Of a stretch of 5,847 bases of DNA, positions 1 to 5,847 are shown piece by piece. The stretch is from an uncultured Gemmatimonadota bacterium (lineage in GTDB: Bacteria; Gemmatimonadota; Gemmatimonadetes; Gemmatimonadales; GWC2-71-9). Every line of letters starts with the position of its first letter. Position 1 is the first letter of the stretch. A program made the translations under genes and the position numbers. The stretch is from positions 1 through 5,847 of the forward strand of contig CAMLHU010000145.1 in assembly GCA_946479825.1 (NCBI GenBank). Direction: 5' to 3'. The notes under the pieces are model-generated. The model was not told where the DNA came from, did no database searches, and was given only the letters and a program-made list of their open reading frames with translations.

Positions 1-844
1 GATCAAGGCCTCGCCGCTGGCCCGGAAGATCGCCGCCGAGCGCGGGCTCGACCTGGCCGCGGTGGCGGGGTCCGGCCCGGCGGGCCGGATCGTCGCGCGG
101 GACCTCGACGACGCCGCGGCGGCCGCGCCCGCCCGGGCCGGGGCGGCCCCGATCGTCGGCGGCGGGTTCGAGGACGTGCCGCTCACCCAGATCCGGAAGA
201 CGATCGCCCGGCGGCTGGCCCAGTCGATCGGCCCCATCCCCACGTTCTATCTCACGATGGACGTGGACATGACGCGGACCTGGGAGGCGCGCGAGGCGCT
301 CAAGGCGCTCGGCGGCGACGTCAAGGTCTCGTTCAACGACATCATCATCAAGGCCGTCGCGACCGGCCTCATCCGGCACCCGGCGTGCAACGCCTGGTGG
401 CAGGACGACCGGATCCGGGTCTGGCACGAGGCGCACATCGGGATGGCGGTGGCGGTGGAGGACGGGCTCATCACGCCGGTCATCCGCCACGCCGACCGCA
501 AGTCGCTGCGGGAGATCGCCGCGGAGTCGAAGGACCTGGCCCAGCGCGCCCGCGACCGCCGGCTCAAGCCCGAGGAGTACACCGGCTCGACGTTCTCGGT
601 CTCCAACCTCGGCATGTTCGACATCGAGCACTTCACGGCGATCATCAACCCGCCCGAGGCGGGGATCATCGCGGTCGGGCGGATCCGCGAAGAGCCCGCG
701 GTGATGGACGGCGCCGTGGCGGTCCGCCGCGCGATGCGGCTGACGATGTCGTGCGACCACCGGGTGATCGACGGCGCGACCGGCGCCGCGTTCCTCCGGA
801 CCGTGAAGCAGATGCTCGAGAACCCGCTGGCGCTGGTCTTCTAG
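1..844 (+). CDS. pdhC: Pyruvate dehydrogenase E2, dihydrolipoamide acetyltransferase (5'-partial)
   Basis: This is the C-terminal 280 residues of an E2 acyltransferase, which moves the acetyl group from lipoyl-lysine to CoA in the cytosolic pyruvate dehydrogenase complex. The reading frame is open from base 2, so the GTG at 62 is internal and not the start. Residues 1-34 are the peripheral subunit-binding domain (ASPLARKIAAERG, then GSGPAGRIV), which docks E1 or E3. A short Ala/Pro-rich linker (about 37-55) follows, then the catalytic domain (about 58-280). This domain has SNLGMF at 201-206, AIINPP at 213-218 and the active-site DHRVIDG motif, with catalytic His253 (bases 758-760) and Asp257. 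SNLGMF and AIINPP match the mitochondrial-type pyruvate E2 better than the 2-oxoglutarate E2; this is from memory of the families. The lipoyl domain(s) and the E1 genes should lie upstream. The neighbouring lpd supports the assignment. A branched-chain E2 is a less likely alternative. Confidence 0.93.
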   Translation, partial: IKASPLARKIAAERGLDLAAVAGSGPAGRIVARDLDDAAAAAPARAGAAPIVGGGFEDVPLTQIRKTIARRLAQSIGPIPTFYLTMDVDMTRTWEAREALKALGGDVKVSFNDIIIKAVATGLIRHPACNAWWQDDRIRVWHEAHIGMAVAVEDGLITPVIRHADRKSLREIAAESKDLAQRARDRRLKPEEYTGSTFSVSNLGMFDIEHFTAIINPPEAGIIAVGRIREEPAVMDGAVAVRRAMRLTMSCDHRVIDGATGAAFLRTVKQMLENPLALVF

Positions 845-880
845 ACCCGACCCGATCCTCGTTCACCGTTCACCGAACAC

Positions 881-885
881 TGAGG
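881..885 (+). promoter_or_regulatory. Ribosome binding site of lpd
   Basis: TGAGG lies 5 bases before the GTG at 891. It supports that GTG as the lpd start, in agreement with the FAD-binding motif beginning only a few residues in. Confidence 0.6.
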
Positions 886-890
886 CATCC

Positions 891-2288
891 GTGGCCAATC
901 AATTCGACGTCATCATCGTGGGAGGCGGGCCGGCGGGGTACGTGTGCGCCATCCGGGCCGCGCAGCTCGGCCTCGCCACCGCCGTGGTCGAGAAGGAGAA
1001 GCTCGGCGGCGTCTGCGTCAACATCGGGTGCATCCCGACCAAGGCCCTCCTGCACAGCGCGAGCGTCGCCAACGTCATCGCCCACGAGGCGAAGGACCTG
1101 GGCATCGAGACCGGCGCGGTCAAGACCGACTACGGCGTCGCGATGAAGCGGTCGCGCAAGGTGGCCGAGCAGAACTCGAAGGGCGTCGAGTTCCTGATGA
1201 AGAAGCACAAGGTGACGGTGATCCGGGGCACGGGCACCCTGCTTTCCGGCCGGAAGGTGAAGGTCGGGAACGACACCTACGAGGCGAAGAAGGGCGTGGT
1301 CCTCGCCACCGGCTCGCGCACCAAGGGGATCCCGCAGGTGGGGCTCGAACTCGACCGCAAGGTCGTGATCAGCTCCGACGAGGCGCTCTTCCTCGAGCAG
1401 GCGCCGAAGACCCTGGCGATCGTTGGCGCCGGCGCGGTCGGCACCGAGTTCGCCGACATCTTCAACGCCTTCGGCACCAAGGTGTGGCTCATCGAGGCGC
1501 TGCCGCGGATCCTGCCGGTGGAGGACGCGGAGTCGTCCGACGCGCTGGCCAAGGTGTACCGGAAGCGCGGCATCGAAGTGCGCGCCGGCGCGGCGGTCAA
1601 GAAGGCCACCGTCGGCAAGGACAAGGTGACGCTCGAGGTCGAGGTGGGCGGGCAGAAGGAGACCATCGAGGCCGAGAAGGTGCTGATGGCGGCGGGCCGC
1701 GCGGTCAACACCGAGAACCTCGGCCTCAAGGAGGCCGGGGTGCAGCTCACCGAGCGCGGCTTCATCAAGGTGAACCTCGCGACCCTGGAGACCACGGCGC
1801 CGGGCGTCTACGCCATCGGCGACGTGGCCGGCCCTCCGATGCTGGCGCACAAGGGGAGCCGCGAGGGCGTGTACGTGGCCGAGCTCCTGGCCGGTCACAA
1901 GCCGCACGCGATCAAGTACGACAACATCCCGGGCGTGACGTACTGCCACCCCGAGGTCGCGAGCATCGGCCTTACCGAGGACCAGTGCAAGGAGAAGAAG
2001 CTCGACTACCAGGTGGGCCGCTTCCCCTTCAGCGCCAACGGCCGCGCCCGCGCGTCCAACGAGACCGACGGCTTCGTCAAGATCATCCGCGGCAAGAAGT
2101 ACGGCGAGATCCTCGGCGCGCACATCGTCGGGGGCCACGCCTCCGAGATGATCCACGAGCTGGCCGTGGCCCGCGAGAACGAGTTCACCGTCGAGGAAGT
2201 GGATCTCGCGGTGCACGCGCACCCCACCCTGTCGGAGGCGGTCGCCGAAGCGGCGCTCGATTCGATGGGACGGGTGATCCACATCTGA
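891..2288 (+). CDS. lpd: Dihydrolipoyl dehydrogenase (E3)
   Basis: This is a complete 465-residue flavoprotein, the usual length for E3. It reoxidises dihydrolipoyl groups on E2 and passes electrons through FAD to NAD+. In order, it shows the FAD-binding GGGPAG at 11-16, the redox disulfide Cys42/Cys47 in GGVCVNIGCIPTK, and the NAD-binding GAGAVG at 179-184. Glu202 ends the second strand of that fold, which favours NAD over NADP. A second FAD contact is at YAIGDVAG (308-314). The C-terminal dimer domain carries the catalytic His444/Glu449 pair in HAHPTLSE, which comes from the partner subunit. All key residues are intact. The GTG start is supported by TGAGG 5 bases upstream and by the motif distance. 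It lies 46 bases after the E2 gene and is very probably co-transcribed with it. It may also serve 2-oxoglutarate dehydrogenase or the glycine cleavage system, because many bacteria share one E3. Confidence 0.97.
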   Translation: MANQFDVIIVGGGPAGYVCAIRAAQLGLATAVVEKEKLGGVCVNIGCIPTKALLHSASVANVIAHEAKDLGIETGAVKTDYGVAMKRSRKVAEQNSKGVEFLMKKHKVTVIRGTGTLLSGRKVKVGNDTYEAKKGVVLATGSRTKGIPQVGLELDRKVVISSDEALFLEQAPKTLAIVGAGAVGTEFADIFNAFGTKVWLIEALPRILPVEDAESSDALAKVYRKRGIEVRAGAAVKKATVGKDKVTLEVEVGGQKETIEAEKVLMAAGRAVNTENLGLKEAGVQLTERGFIKVNLATLETTAPGVYAIGDVAGPPMLAHKGSREGVYVAELLAGHKPHAIKYDNIPGVTYCHPEVASIGLTEDQCKEKKLDYQVGRFPFSANGRARASNETDGFVKIIRGKKYGEILGAHIVGGHASEMIHELAVARENEFTVEEVDLAVHAHPTLSEAVAEAALDSMGRVIHI

Positions 2289-2294
2289 CGCGGC

Positions 2295-2302
2295 GAGGGG
2301 GG
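2295..2302 (+). promoter_or_regulatory. Ribosome binding site of the membrane-protein gene
   Basis: The purine-rich GAGGGGGG lies 8 bases before the ATG at 2311, in the 22-base gap after lpd. It is the strongest Shine-Dalgarno-like site in the window and argues that the small ORF which follows is truly translated. Confidence 0.65.
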
Positions 2303-2310
2303 CGTCCGGC

Positions 2311-2772
2311 ATGACCGAACCGCTGCACAACGTCGCCGGCGAGCCCCTCCCCGAAGGCGTGGACCTGCTTGGCCTGGGCGTCCGGGCGCTGGCCTTCTCG
2401 GTGGCGCTCGGCGCCGCGGCCATCACGGCCGTGATCTGGGCCGTCCAGTCGATCCTTCCCTCCGCCCCCGCCGGGGCGCCCAGCGGCGCCCCCGCCACCG
2501 GCGCCCCGTTCTACCTCCTGGTCCTCGGCACCCCCGCGGCGATGGGCCTCGCGGCCGTCGCCTGCTGGATCCTCCTGCGGCCGGTCCAGTCGTGGTTCCG
2601 TCGCGGCGCGCTCGCGATGGTCAGCGGCTTCCTCTCGCTCGTCGTGTCGCTGCTCACCCTCCCCGCCAACGCCATCTTCGGCCGCGCGGGGCTCGCCGCC
2701 GCCACGGTCCTGTTCGCCGCCGCGGCGCTGCTTGGCGCCCGCAGCCTGCAGCGGTGGAGCCGGGCGACGTGA
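2311..2772 (+). CDS. Small four-helix membrane protein, function unknown
   Basis: I do not recognise this 153-residue protein. A short polar N-terminus (1-20) is followed by four hydrophobic stretches that look like membrane helices, at about 25-49, 66-90, 99-119 and 124-143. The first two are separated by a Pro/Ala/Gly/Ser-rich loop (51-65, with repeated GAP units). Basic residues RPVQSWFRR (90-98) lie between helices 2 and 3, and a basic C-terminus (RSLQRWSR) follows helix 4. By the positive-inside rule, both termini would face the cytoplasm. No catalytic motif is visible. The start is well supported by GAGGGGGG 8 bases upstream. The stop codon overlaps the lipB GTG start in GTGA, so the two genes are probably translationally coupled. 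Low-complexity Ala/Gly/Leu content makes homology judgement by eye unreliable. That it is a real gene is likely; its role is unknown. Confidence 0.8.
   Translation: MTEPLHNVAGEPLPEGVDLLGLGVRALAFSVALGAAAITAVIWAVQSILPSAPAGAPSGAPATGAPFYLLVLGTPAAMGLAAVACWILLRPVQSWFRRGALAMVSGFLSLVVSLLTLPANAIFGRAGLAAATVLFAAAALLGARSLQRWSRAT
2753..2759 (+). promoter_or_regulatory. Ribosome binding site of lipB inside the upstream gene
   Basis: GGTGGAG lies 9 bases before the GTG at 2769, within the last codons of the membrane-protein gene. It helps to fix the lipB start at 2769 rather than at the earlier in-frame GTG (2592), whose extra residues merely shadow the membrane-protein gene. Confidence 0.55.
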
Positions 2773-3506
2773 CGGAGCGGCTCGCCGTCCTGGACCTCGG
2801 GCGGCGGCCGTACGGCGAGGCGCTCGCCCTGCAGCGCGACCTCTGCCGGCGGCGGCTCGACGGCTCGCTGCGGGACGACCTCCTGCTCCTCGTCGAGCAC
2901 GAGCCCGTGGTCACGCTGGGTCGCGGCACCCGTCCGGAGAGCCTCCCCGTCCCGCCCGCCGAGCTTCCGGCCCAGGGCGTCGAGGTGTTCGAGGTCGAAC
3001 GCGGGGGCGACGTGACGGTGCACGAGCCCGGGCAGCTGGTGGGCTATCCGATCCTCGACCTCCAGCGCCTCCGCCCCGACCTGCACTGGTACCTGCGCGA
3101 ACTCGAAGGCGCGCTCATCGATGCCCTCGCCGACGTGGGCCTCGCGGCCGGCCGCCGCGCGGGCCTCACCGGCGTCTGGACCGGGGACCGCAAGATCGCG
3201 AGCATCGGGATCCACGTGAAGCGATGGGTCACCTTCCACGGGTTCGCGCTCAACGTGACGAATTCGCTCCGCGGGTTCGACCTGGTGGTGCCGTGCGGCA
3301 TCGCGGGCGTCGAGATGACGTCGGTGGCCCGGGAACTCGAACGCGCGGGCGCCGACGCCGTCGGCGCGTGGGGGCGGACCCGCGCCGCGGTGGTCGGCGC
3401 CCTCGGCCGACGCTTCGGACGCGCCCCTTCGCCGGCCACCCTGGACGAGCTGCTCGCGGCCGCCCAAGGGAACCAGATCGCCGCGAGCGCCGTATCAGCA
3501 GGATGA
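2769..3506 (+). CDS. lipB: Octanoyl-[acyl carrier protein]:protein octanoyltransferase
   Basis: LipB transfers octanoate from acyl carrier protein to lipoyl-domain lysines, the first step of endogenous lipoate assembly; LipA then inserts the sulfurs. At 245 residues it is of normal family length. The signature region RGGDVTVHEPGQLVGYP spans 78-94, with conserved Arg78, His85 and Gln89. The catalytic Lys142 sits in RKIASIG and the acyl-thioester nucleophile Cys176 in VPCGI, so the Cys/Lys pair is present. The GTG start at 2769 overlaps the previous stop (GTGA) and has GGTGGAG upstream. Family N-termini begin similarly, with a strand like RLAVLDLG and then YGEALALQ. Two small differences from the common signature are Val84 where an aromatic residue is usual and Glu86 where Gly is common. 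Its place behind E2 and E3 fits a role in lipoylating that E2. No lipA is visible in the window. Confidence 0.95.
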   Translation: MTERLAVLDLGRRPYGEALALQRDLCRRRLDGSLRDDLLLLVEHEPVVTLGRGTRPESLPVPPAELPAQGVEVFEVERGGDVTVHEPGQLVGYPILDLQRLRPDLHWYLRELEGALIDALADVGLAAGRRAGLTGVWTGDRKIASIGIHVKRWVTFHGFALNVTNSLRGFDLVVPCGIAGVEMTSVARELERAGADAVGAWGRTRAAVVGALGRRFGRAPSPATLDELLAAAQGNQIAASAVSAG

Positions 3507-4138
3507 CCGACCGACTCGACGCCCGCCCCACCGACCGCGACCGGGTCCCCCCCGGACAGATCCTCACCCGGAAGTGGCCCGTCCTGCACTACGGGCTCGT
3601 CCCGCACGTGGCCCCATCCAGCTGGACCTTCACGGTCACGGGGGAGGTGGACCGGCCTCTGGCCTTGAACTGGGCGGAGTTCGACGCGCTCCCCCGGCGC
3701 GAGGTGCTCTGCGACATCCACTGCGTGACCCGCTGGAGCCGCCACGACAACGTCTTCCGCGGCGTGCCGGTGCGGGCGGTGCTCGCGCGGGCCGGGCTCC
3801 GCGCATCGTCGGCCGCGGTCCTCGTCCATTCGGCCGAGGGCTACACCACGAACCTGACCCTGGCCGAGCTCGACCGCCCCGAGAACCTCCTGGCGACCCA
3901 CCACAACGGCGAGCCGCTCACGGCCGAGCACGGCGGGCCGGTGCGCCTGCTGGTGCCGGCGCTGTATCTCTGGAAGAGCGCCAAGTGGGTGACCGGGTTC
4001 GAGGTCTTGGACGAGAACTACCCGGGGTTCTGGGAAGAGAACGGCTACCATATGCACGGCGATCCGTGGCGCGAGGAGCGGTTCGGGCGGCCCGATCCGG
4101 TCCGGATGCGGCGGGGCGGTCGGAGTCAAGCCCGCTGA
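3503..4138 (+). CDS. Sulfite-oxidase-like molybdopterin-dependent oxidoreductase
   Basis: This 211-residue protein matches the short, cytosolic branch of the sulfite oxidase/YedY (MsrP)-like molybdenum fold. The core is nearly the whole protein. WTFTVTGEVDRPLALNWAEF (41-60) opens the fold. DIHCVTRWS (71-79) carries Cys74, the expected thiolate ligand of molybdenum. The C-terminal part has LWKSAKWVTGFEVLD (156-170) and PGFWEENGYHMHGDPWREER (174-193), which are typical of this branch. There is no twin-arginine signal peptide, membrane helix or heme domain, so it is probably cytosolic and needs a separate electron partner. The ATG start overlaps the lipB stop in ATGA. No well-spaced ribosome binding site is visible, which suggests reinitiation after lipB. 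Substrate and partner are unknown; reduction of an S- or N-oxide or oxidation of a sulfur compound are both possible. The family call is confident, the function is not. Confidence 0.88.
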   Translation: MTDRLDARPTDRDRVPPGQILTRKWPVLHYGLVPHVAPSSWTFTVTGEVDRPLALNWAEFDALPRREVLCDIHCVTRWSRHDNVFRGVPVRAVLARAGLRASSAAVLVHSAEGYTTNLTLAELDRPENLLATHHNGEPLTAEHGGPVRLLVPALYLWKSAKWVTGFEVLDENYPGFWEENGYHMHGDPWREERFGRPDPVRMRRGGRSQAR

Positions 4139-4162
4139 CCCCGCGGGCCCGCGACGCCCCAG

Positions 4163-4191
4163 TTGCGGATCGGCCGGACCCTACCTTTAGT
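4163..4191 (+). promoter_or_regulatory. Candidate promoter for the downstream 179-residue protein, possibly leaderless
   Basis: TTGCGG (4163-4168) and TTTAGT (4186-4191) are 17 bases apart and resemble -35 and -10 elements, with 3 and 4 of 6 consensus bases respectively. The -10-like box ends 7 bases before the ATG at 4199, so transcription would begin at or next to the start codon. No Shine-Dalgarno sequence precedes that ATG, as expected for a leaderless mRNA. The patch CTACCTTTAGTTAGT is clearly more AT-rich than its surroundings. This is a sequence match only. Confidence 0.4.
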
Positions 4192-4198
4192 TAGTGCC

Positions 4199-4738
4199 AT
4201 GGCAGAGCTGAACAAGCGCTCCGCGGAGCAGGTGGCCGAGGAAAAGCTGGCGGACATTCAGCGGGCGGCGGGTAGCTGGGCCAAGGAAGTGCCGACGGCG
4301 CTTCAGCCGGCGGTCCGGGCCGTCTGCGTCCGCCTGGCGGAAATGGTCGCCGACCAGCGCCACTACCTCGCCCCCCTTCCGGGGCCGCAGGAGAGCGAGC
4401 GGGAGCAGGTGCTGCGCCTGTTGGTGAAGCGCCTGACCTCCAAGCACGCCACGGCCGGGATCGAGCGGGAGCTCAAGGAACTGAGCGAGATGGAGCTCCG
4501 GTCCACCGGGTCGTGGTCGCTGGTGCCGACCGCGCAGGCCGAGTGGATCAACACCGCGATCCAGTTCCTGGAACACCGCGGCAAGGCGTTGCCCGAGGGC
4601 GACCGCCCCGATCCCTACTGGGCCGACGACCTGGTGGCGGGGGTCATCGCCTCGGTCCGGGCGGTCATCGGCGTGGACGAGCTCCAGGCCCGCACCGAGG
4701 CCCAGTTCGGCCGGGGCAAGCAGACCGTCGAGGAATAG
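4199..4738 (+). CDS. Hypothetical soluble, charged helical protein
   Basis: I do not recognise this 179-residue protein. It has no signal peptide and no membrane segment. It is rich in Ala, Glu, Arg, Leu and Gln and looks mostly alpha-helical. Amphipathic stretches lie at about 7-26, 36-53, 66-81 and 86-101, and a more hydrophobic helix (WADDLVAGVIASVRAVIGV) at 141-159. A single Cys (43) and a few Trp are present, with no metal-binding cluster or nucleotide-binding motif. The ATG at 4199 is chosen over the in-frame TTG at 4163 because the extra 12 residues read through the promoter-like AT-rich patch. It is separated from the upstream operon by 60 bases and followed by a strong terminator, so it is probably a single-gene unit. 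Codon choice is as GC-rich as that of its neighbours, with no sign of recent transfer. Confidence 0.75.
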   Translation: MAELNKRSAEQVAEEKLADIQRAAGSWAKEVPTALQPAVRAVCVRLAEMVADQRHYLAPLPGPQESEREQVLRLLVKRLTSKHATAGIERELKELSEMELRSTGSWSLVPTAQAEWINTAIQFLEHRGKALPEGDRPDPYWADDLVAGVIASVRAVIGVDELQARTEAQFGRGKQTVEE

Positions 4739-4760
4739 CCGGCGCACCCGCCCCATCGAA

Positions 4761-4801
4761 AACGACACAGGCCCCACCGCTACGGTGGGGCCTGTGTCGT
4801 T
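4761..4801. terminator. Bidirectional terminator hairpin between convergent genes
   Basis: Arms 4761-4779 and 4783-4801 are perfect reverse complements over 19 bp and enclose a 3-base loop (CTA). The stem is GC-rich (CAGGCCCCACCG). Read on the - strand, it is followed by a run of four T (complement of 4759-4762, partly inside the stem); on the + strand only TT follows. It lies between the stop of the + gene (4738) and the stop of the - gene (4813). It can therefore end both transcripts, with the better U-tract serving the peptidase gene. Confidence 0.88.
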
Positions 4802-4812
4802 CCCGCCCTGGT

Positions 4813-5847
4813 TCAGCGCGCCATCAGCTCGAAGAACCGCCCGAAGACCTGGATGCCGTCCCACACCTGCGACAGCGTCACCTTTTCGTTCGGCGCGTGC
4901 AGGCGGTCATCGGGAAGCCCGATGCCGGTGAGCAGCACCGGGGCCCCGCCCTTCGCGAGCGCCGTCACCACCGGGATGGAGCCGCCCGCGCGGACCGCGA
5001 CGGCCTTCTTGCCCACCACTTCCTCGAAGGCCTGGTCCAGGACCCGGAAGGCCGGATCGTCCATCCGGACCTGCGCGGGCTCGCCGGCGTGCAGCGGCAC
5101 CACCTTCACGTCGGCCCACTTCGGGGCCACGGCCTTCACCGCCCGGGCGAGCTGGGCGTACACCCGCTTGGTGTGGTGGCCCGGGACCAGACGGAGGCTC
5201 ACCTTGGCCGTGGCCTGGCACGGGATCACGGTCTTCGCGCCTTCGCCGACGAACCCGCCCCGGATCCCGTGGATCTCGAAGGTGGGGAGCGCCCAGAGCC
5301 GCTCGTGGATGCTGTACCGCGTCAGGCCGGTGAGCGCCTTGGCGGTGACCTGATGCTTCAGGTACCGGCGCTCGTTGAACGGCAGCTTCTTCCACCCCGC
5401 GAGCTCCGCCTTGGTGGGCGGCTTGACGGCCTCGTAGATGCCGGGGATCCGGATCTTCCCGTTCGCGTCCTTGAGCTGCGACAGGATGCGCACCAGGGTC
5501 TCGATGGCGTTCGGCGCCACGCCGCCGTATTCCCCCGAATGCAGGTCGCTCTCGGCGGTGCGCACCTGGATCTCGGCGTACGCGAGGCCGCGGAGCGCGG
5601 TGTACACGGCGGGCACGCCGGGGGCGTAGTAGCCCATGTCGGCGACGATCACGGCGTCGGCCTTCGTGCGCCAGGGCTCCGCGGCCAGACGATCGAAGAT
5701 GACCCGCCCGCCGCACTCCTCCTCGCCCTCGATGATGAACCGGATATTGAGCGGCGGCCGCCGGTCGGGGCCGAGGACGGCCTCGTAGGCCTTGAGCATC
5801 GTGAAGACCTGCCCCTTGTCGTCCACGGCGCCGCGGGCGTAGAGGTT
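4813..5847 (-). CDS. M20-family metallopeptidase, dipeptidase/CNDP type (5'-partial)
   Basis: This is the C-terminal 344 residues of a two-zinc M20 hydrolase. The frame is open to the window edge (YARGAVDDKG), so the GTG at 5826 is not the start and about 100-120 N-terminal residues, including the first His-x-Asp motif, are missing. Numbering from the edge, Asp9 of VDDKG is the expected bridging metal ligand. Glu43/Glu44 in EGEEECGG are the catalytic base and a metal ligand, Asp70 (VADMGYY) is a metal ligand, and His317 in LHAPNEK is the last metal ligand. His103 in DLHSGEYGG belongs to the lid/dimerisation domain (about 85-265), which contributes to the partner active site. GGSIPV (288-293) and GAKTVIP are typical of the carnosine dipeptidase-like branch. 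The likely role is hydrolysis of dipeptides or related amides. Whether it carries a signal peptide cannot be seen. It is convergent with the 179-residue gene, with a terminator hairpin between them. Confidence 0.92.
   Translation of the reverse strand, partial: NLYARGAVDDKGQVFTMLKAYEAVLGPDRRPPLNIRFIIEGEEECGGRVIFDRLAAEPWRTKADAVIVADMGYYAPGVPAVYTALRGLAYAEIQVRTAESDLHSGEYGGVAPNAIETLVRILSQLKDANGKIRIPGIYEAVKPPTKAELAGWKKLPFNERRYLKHQVTAKALTGLTRYSIHERLWALPTFEIHGIRGGFVGEGAKTVIPCQATAKVSLRLVPGHHTKRVYAQLARAVKAVAPKWADVKVVPLHAGEPAQVRMDDPAFRVLDQAFEEVVGKKAVAVRAGGSIPVVTALAKGGAPVLLTGIGLPDDRLHAPNEKVTLSQVWDGIQVFGRFFELMAR

Noticed and set aside
870..2498. A 542-codon open frame on the - strand opposite lpd
   Set aside because: It lies antisense to a gene with all E3 motifs intact. 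The long open frame comes from high GC content, and its Arg/Asp/His/Leu/Ala-rich product shows no domain.
2592..2768. N-terminal extension of LipB from an earlier GTG start
   Set aside because: The 59 extra residues are an Arg/Pro-rich shadow of the membrane-protein gene. Family N-termini and a ribosome binding site fit 2769.
2507..3467. Other - strand open frames across the membrane-protein, lipB and molybdopterin genes
   Set aside because: They are antisense shadows with low-complexity Arg/Gly/Ala/Pro composition and no recognisable motif.
2732..3502. Long extension of the molybdopterin protein upstream of 3503
   Set aside because: The added residues are an Arg/Pro/Gly-rich frame-shifted shadow of lipB with no family similarity.
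4095..4107. Inverted repeat ATCCGG-T-CCGGAT
   Set aside because: It lies inside coding sequence, has a one-base centre and no positional context that suggests a regulatory site.
4142..4153. 12-base palindrome CGCGGGCCCGCG just after the molybdopterin gene, as an operon terminator
   Set aside because: It has no loop-forming spacer and no following T-run. GC-only palindromes are expected by chance at this base composition.

Overview
The window is very GC-rich (roughly 70% by eye) and densely packed. It contains six protein-coding genes, two of them cut by the window edges. No RNA gene, mobile element, CRISPR array or stretch over 300 bases without a gene was seen. The genes suggest an aerobic, GC-rich bacterium with a mitochondrial-type pyruvate dehydrogenase complex. 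Gemmatimonadota or a soil proteobacterial relative would fit, but no taxonomic marker is present and this is a weak inference.

Positions 1-4138 (+ strand) look like one co-directional operon. It holds the 3' part of the pyruvate dehydrogenase E2 gene (PSBD and catalytic domains), a complete E3 dihydrolipoyl dehydrogenase (lpd), a small four-helix membrane protein of unknown function, lipB (lipoate/octanoate transferase) and a short cytosolic sulfite-oxidase-like molybdopterin protein. Gaps are 46 and 22 bases, then two 4-base stop/start overlaps (GTGA at 2769, ATGA at 3503), so the last three genes are probably translationally coupled. The logic is partly clear: E2 carries lipoyl groups, E3 reoxidises them, and LipB supplies the octanoyl group from which lipoate is made. 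The membrane protein and the molybdoenzyme are not explained by that pathway.

Positions 4139-4198 are a short intergenic region with an AT-rich patch just before the next ATG. It resembles a -10 box placed for leaderless transcription. It precedes a 179-residue soluble, charged protein that I do not recognise (4199-4738, +).

Positions 4739-4812 lie between convergent genes and hold a perfect 19-bp inverted repeat with a 3-base loop, very likely a bidirectional terminator. The - strand then carries an M20-family metallopeptidase of the CNDP/dipeptidase type (4813-5847). Its N-terminal ~100 residues lie outside the window.

Nothing here amounts to a clearly new defence or mobile system. The most interesting points are the coupling of an unknown membrane protein, lipB and a molybdoenzyme behind pdh genes, the possible leaderless promoter, and the unknown 179-residue protein.
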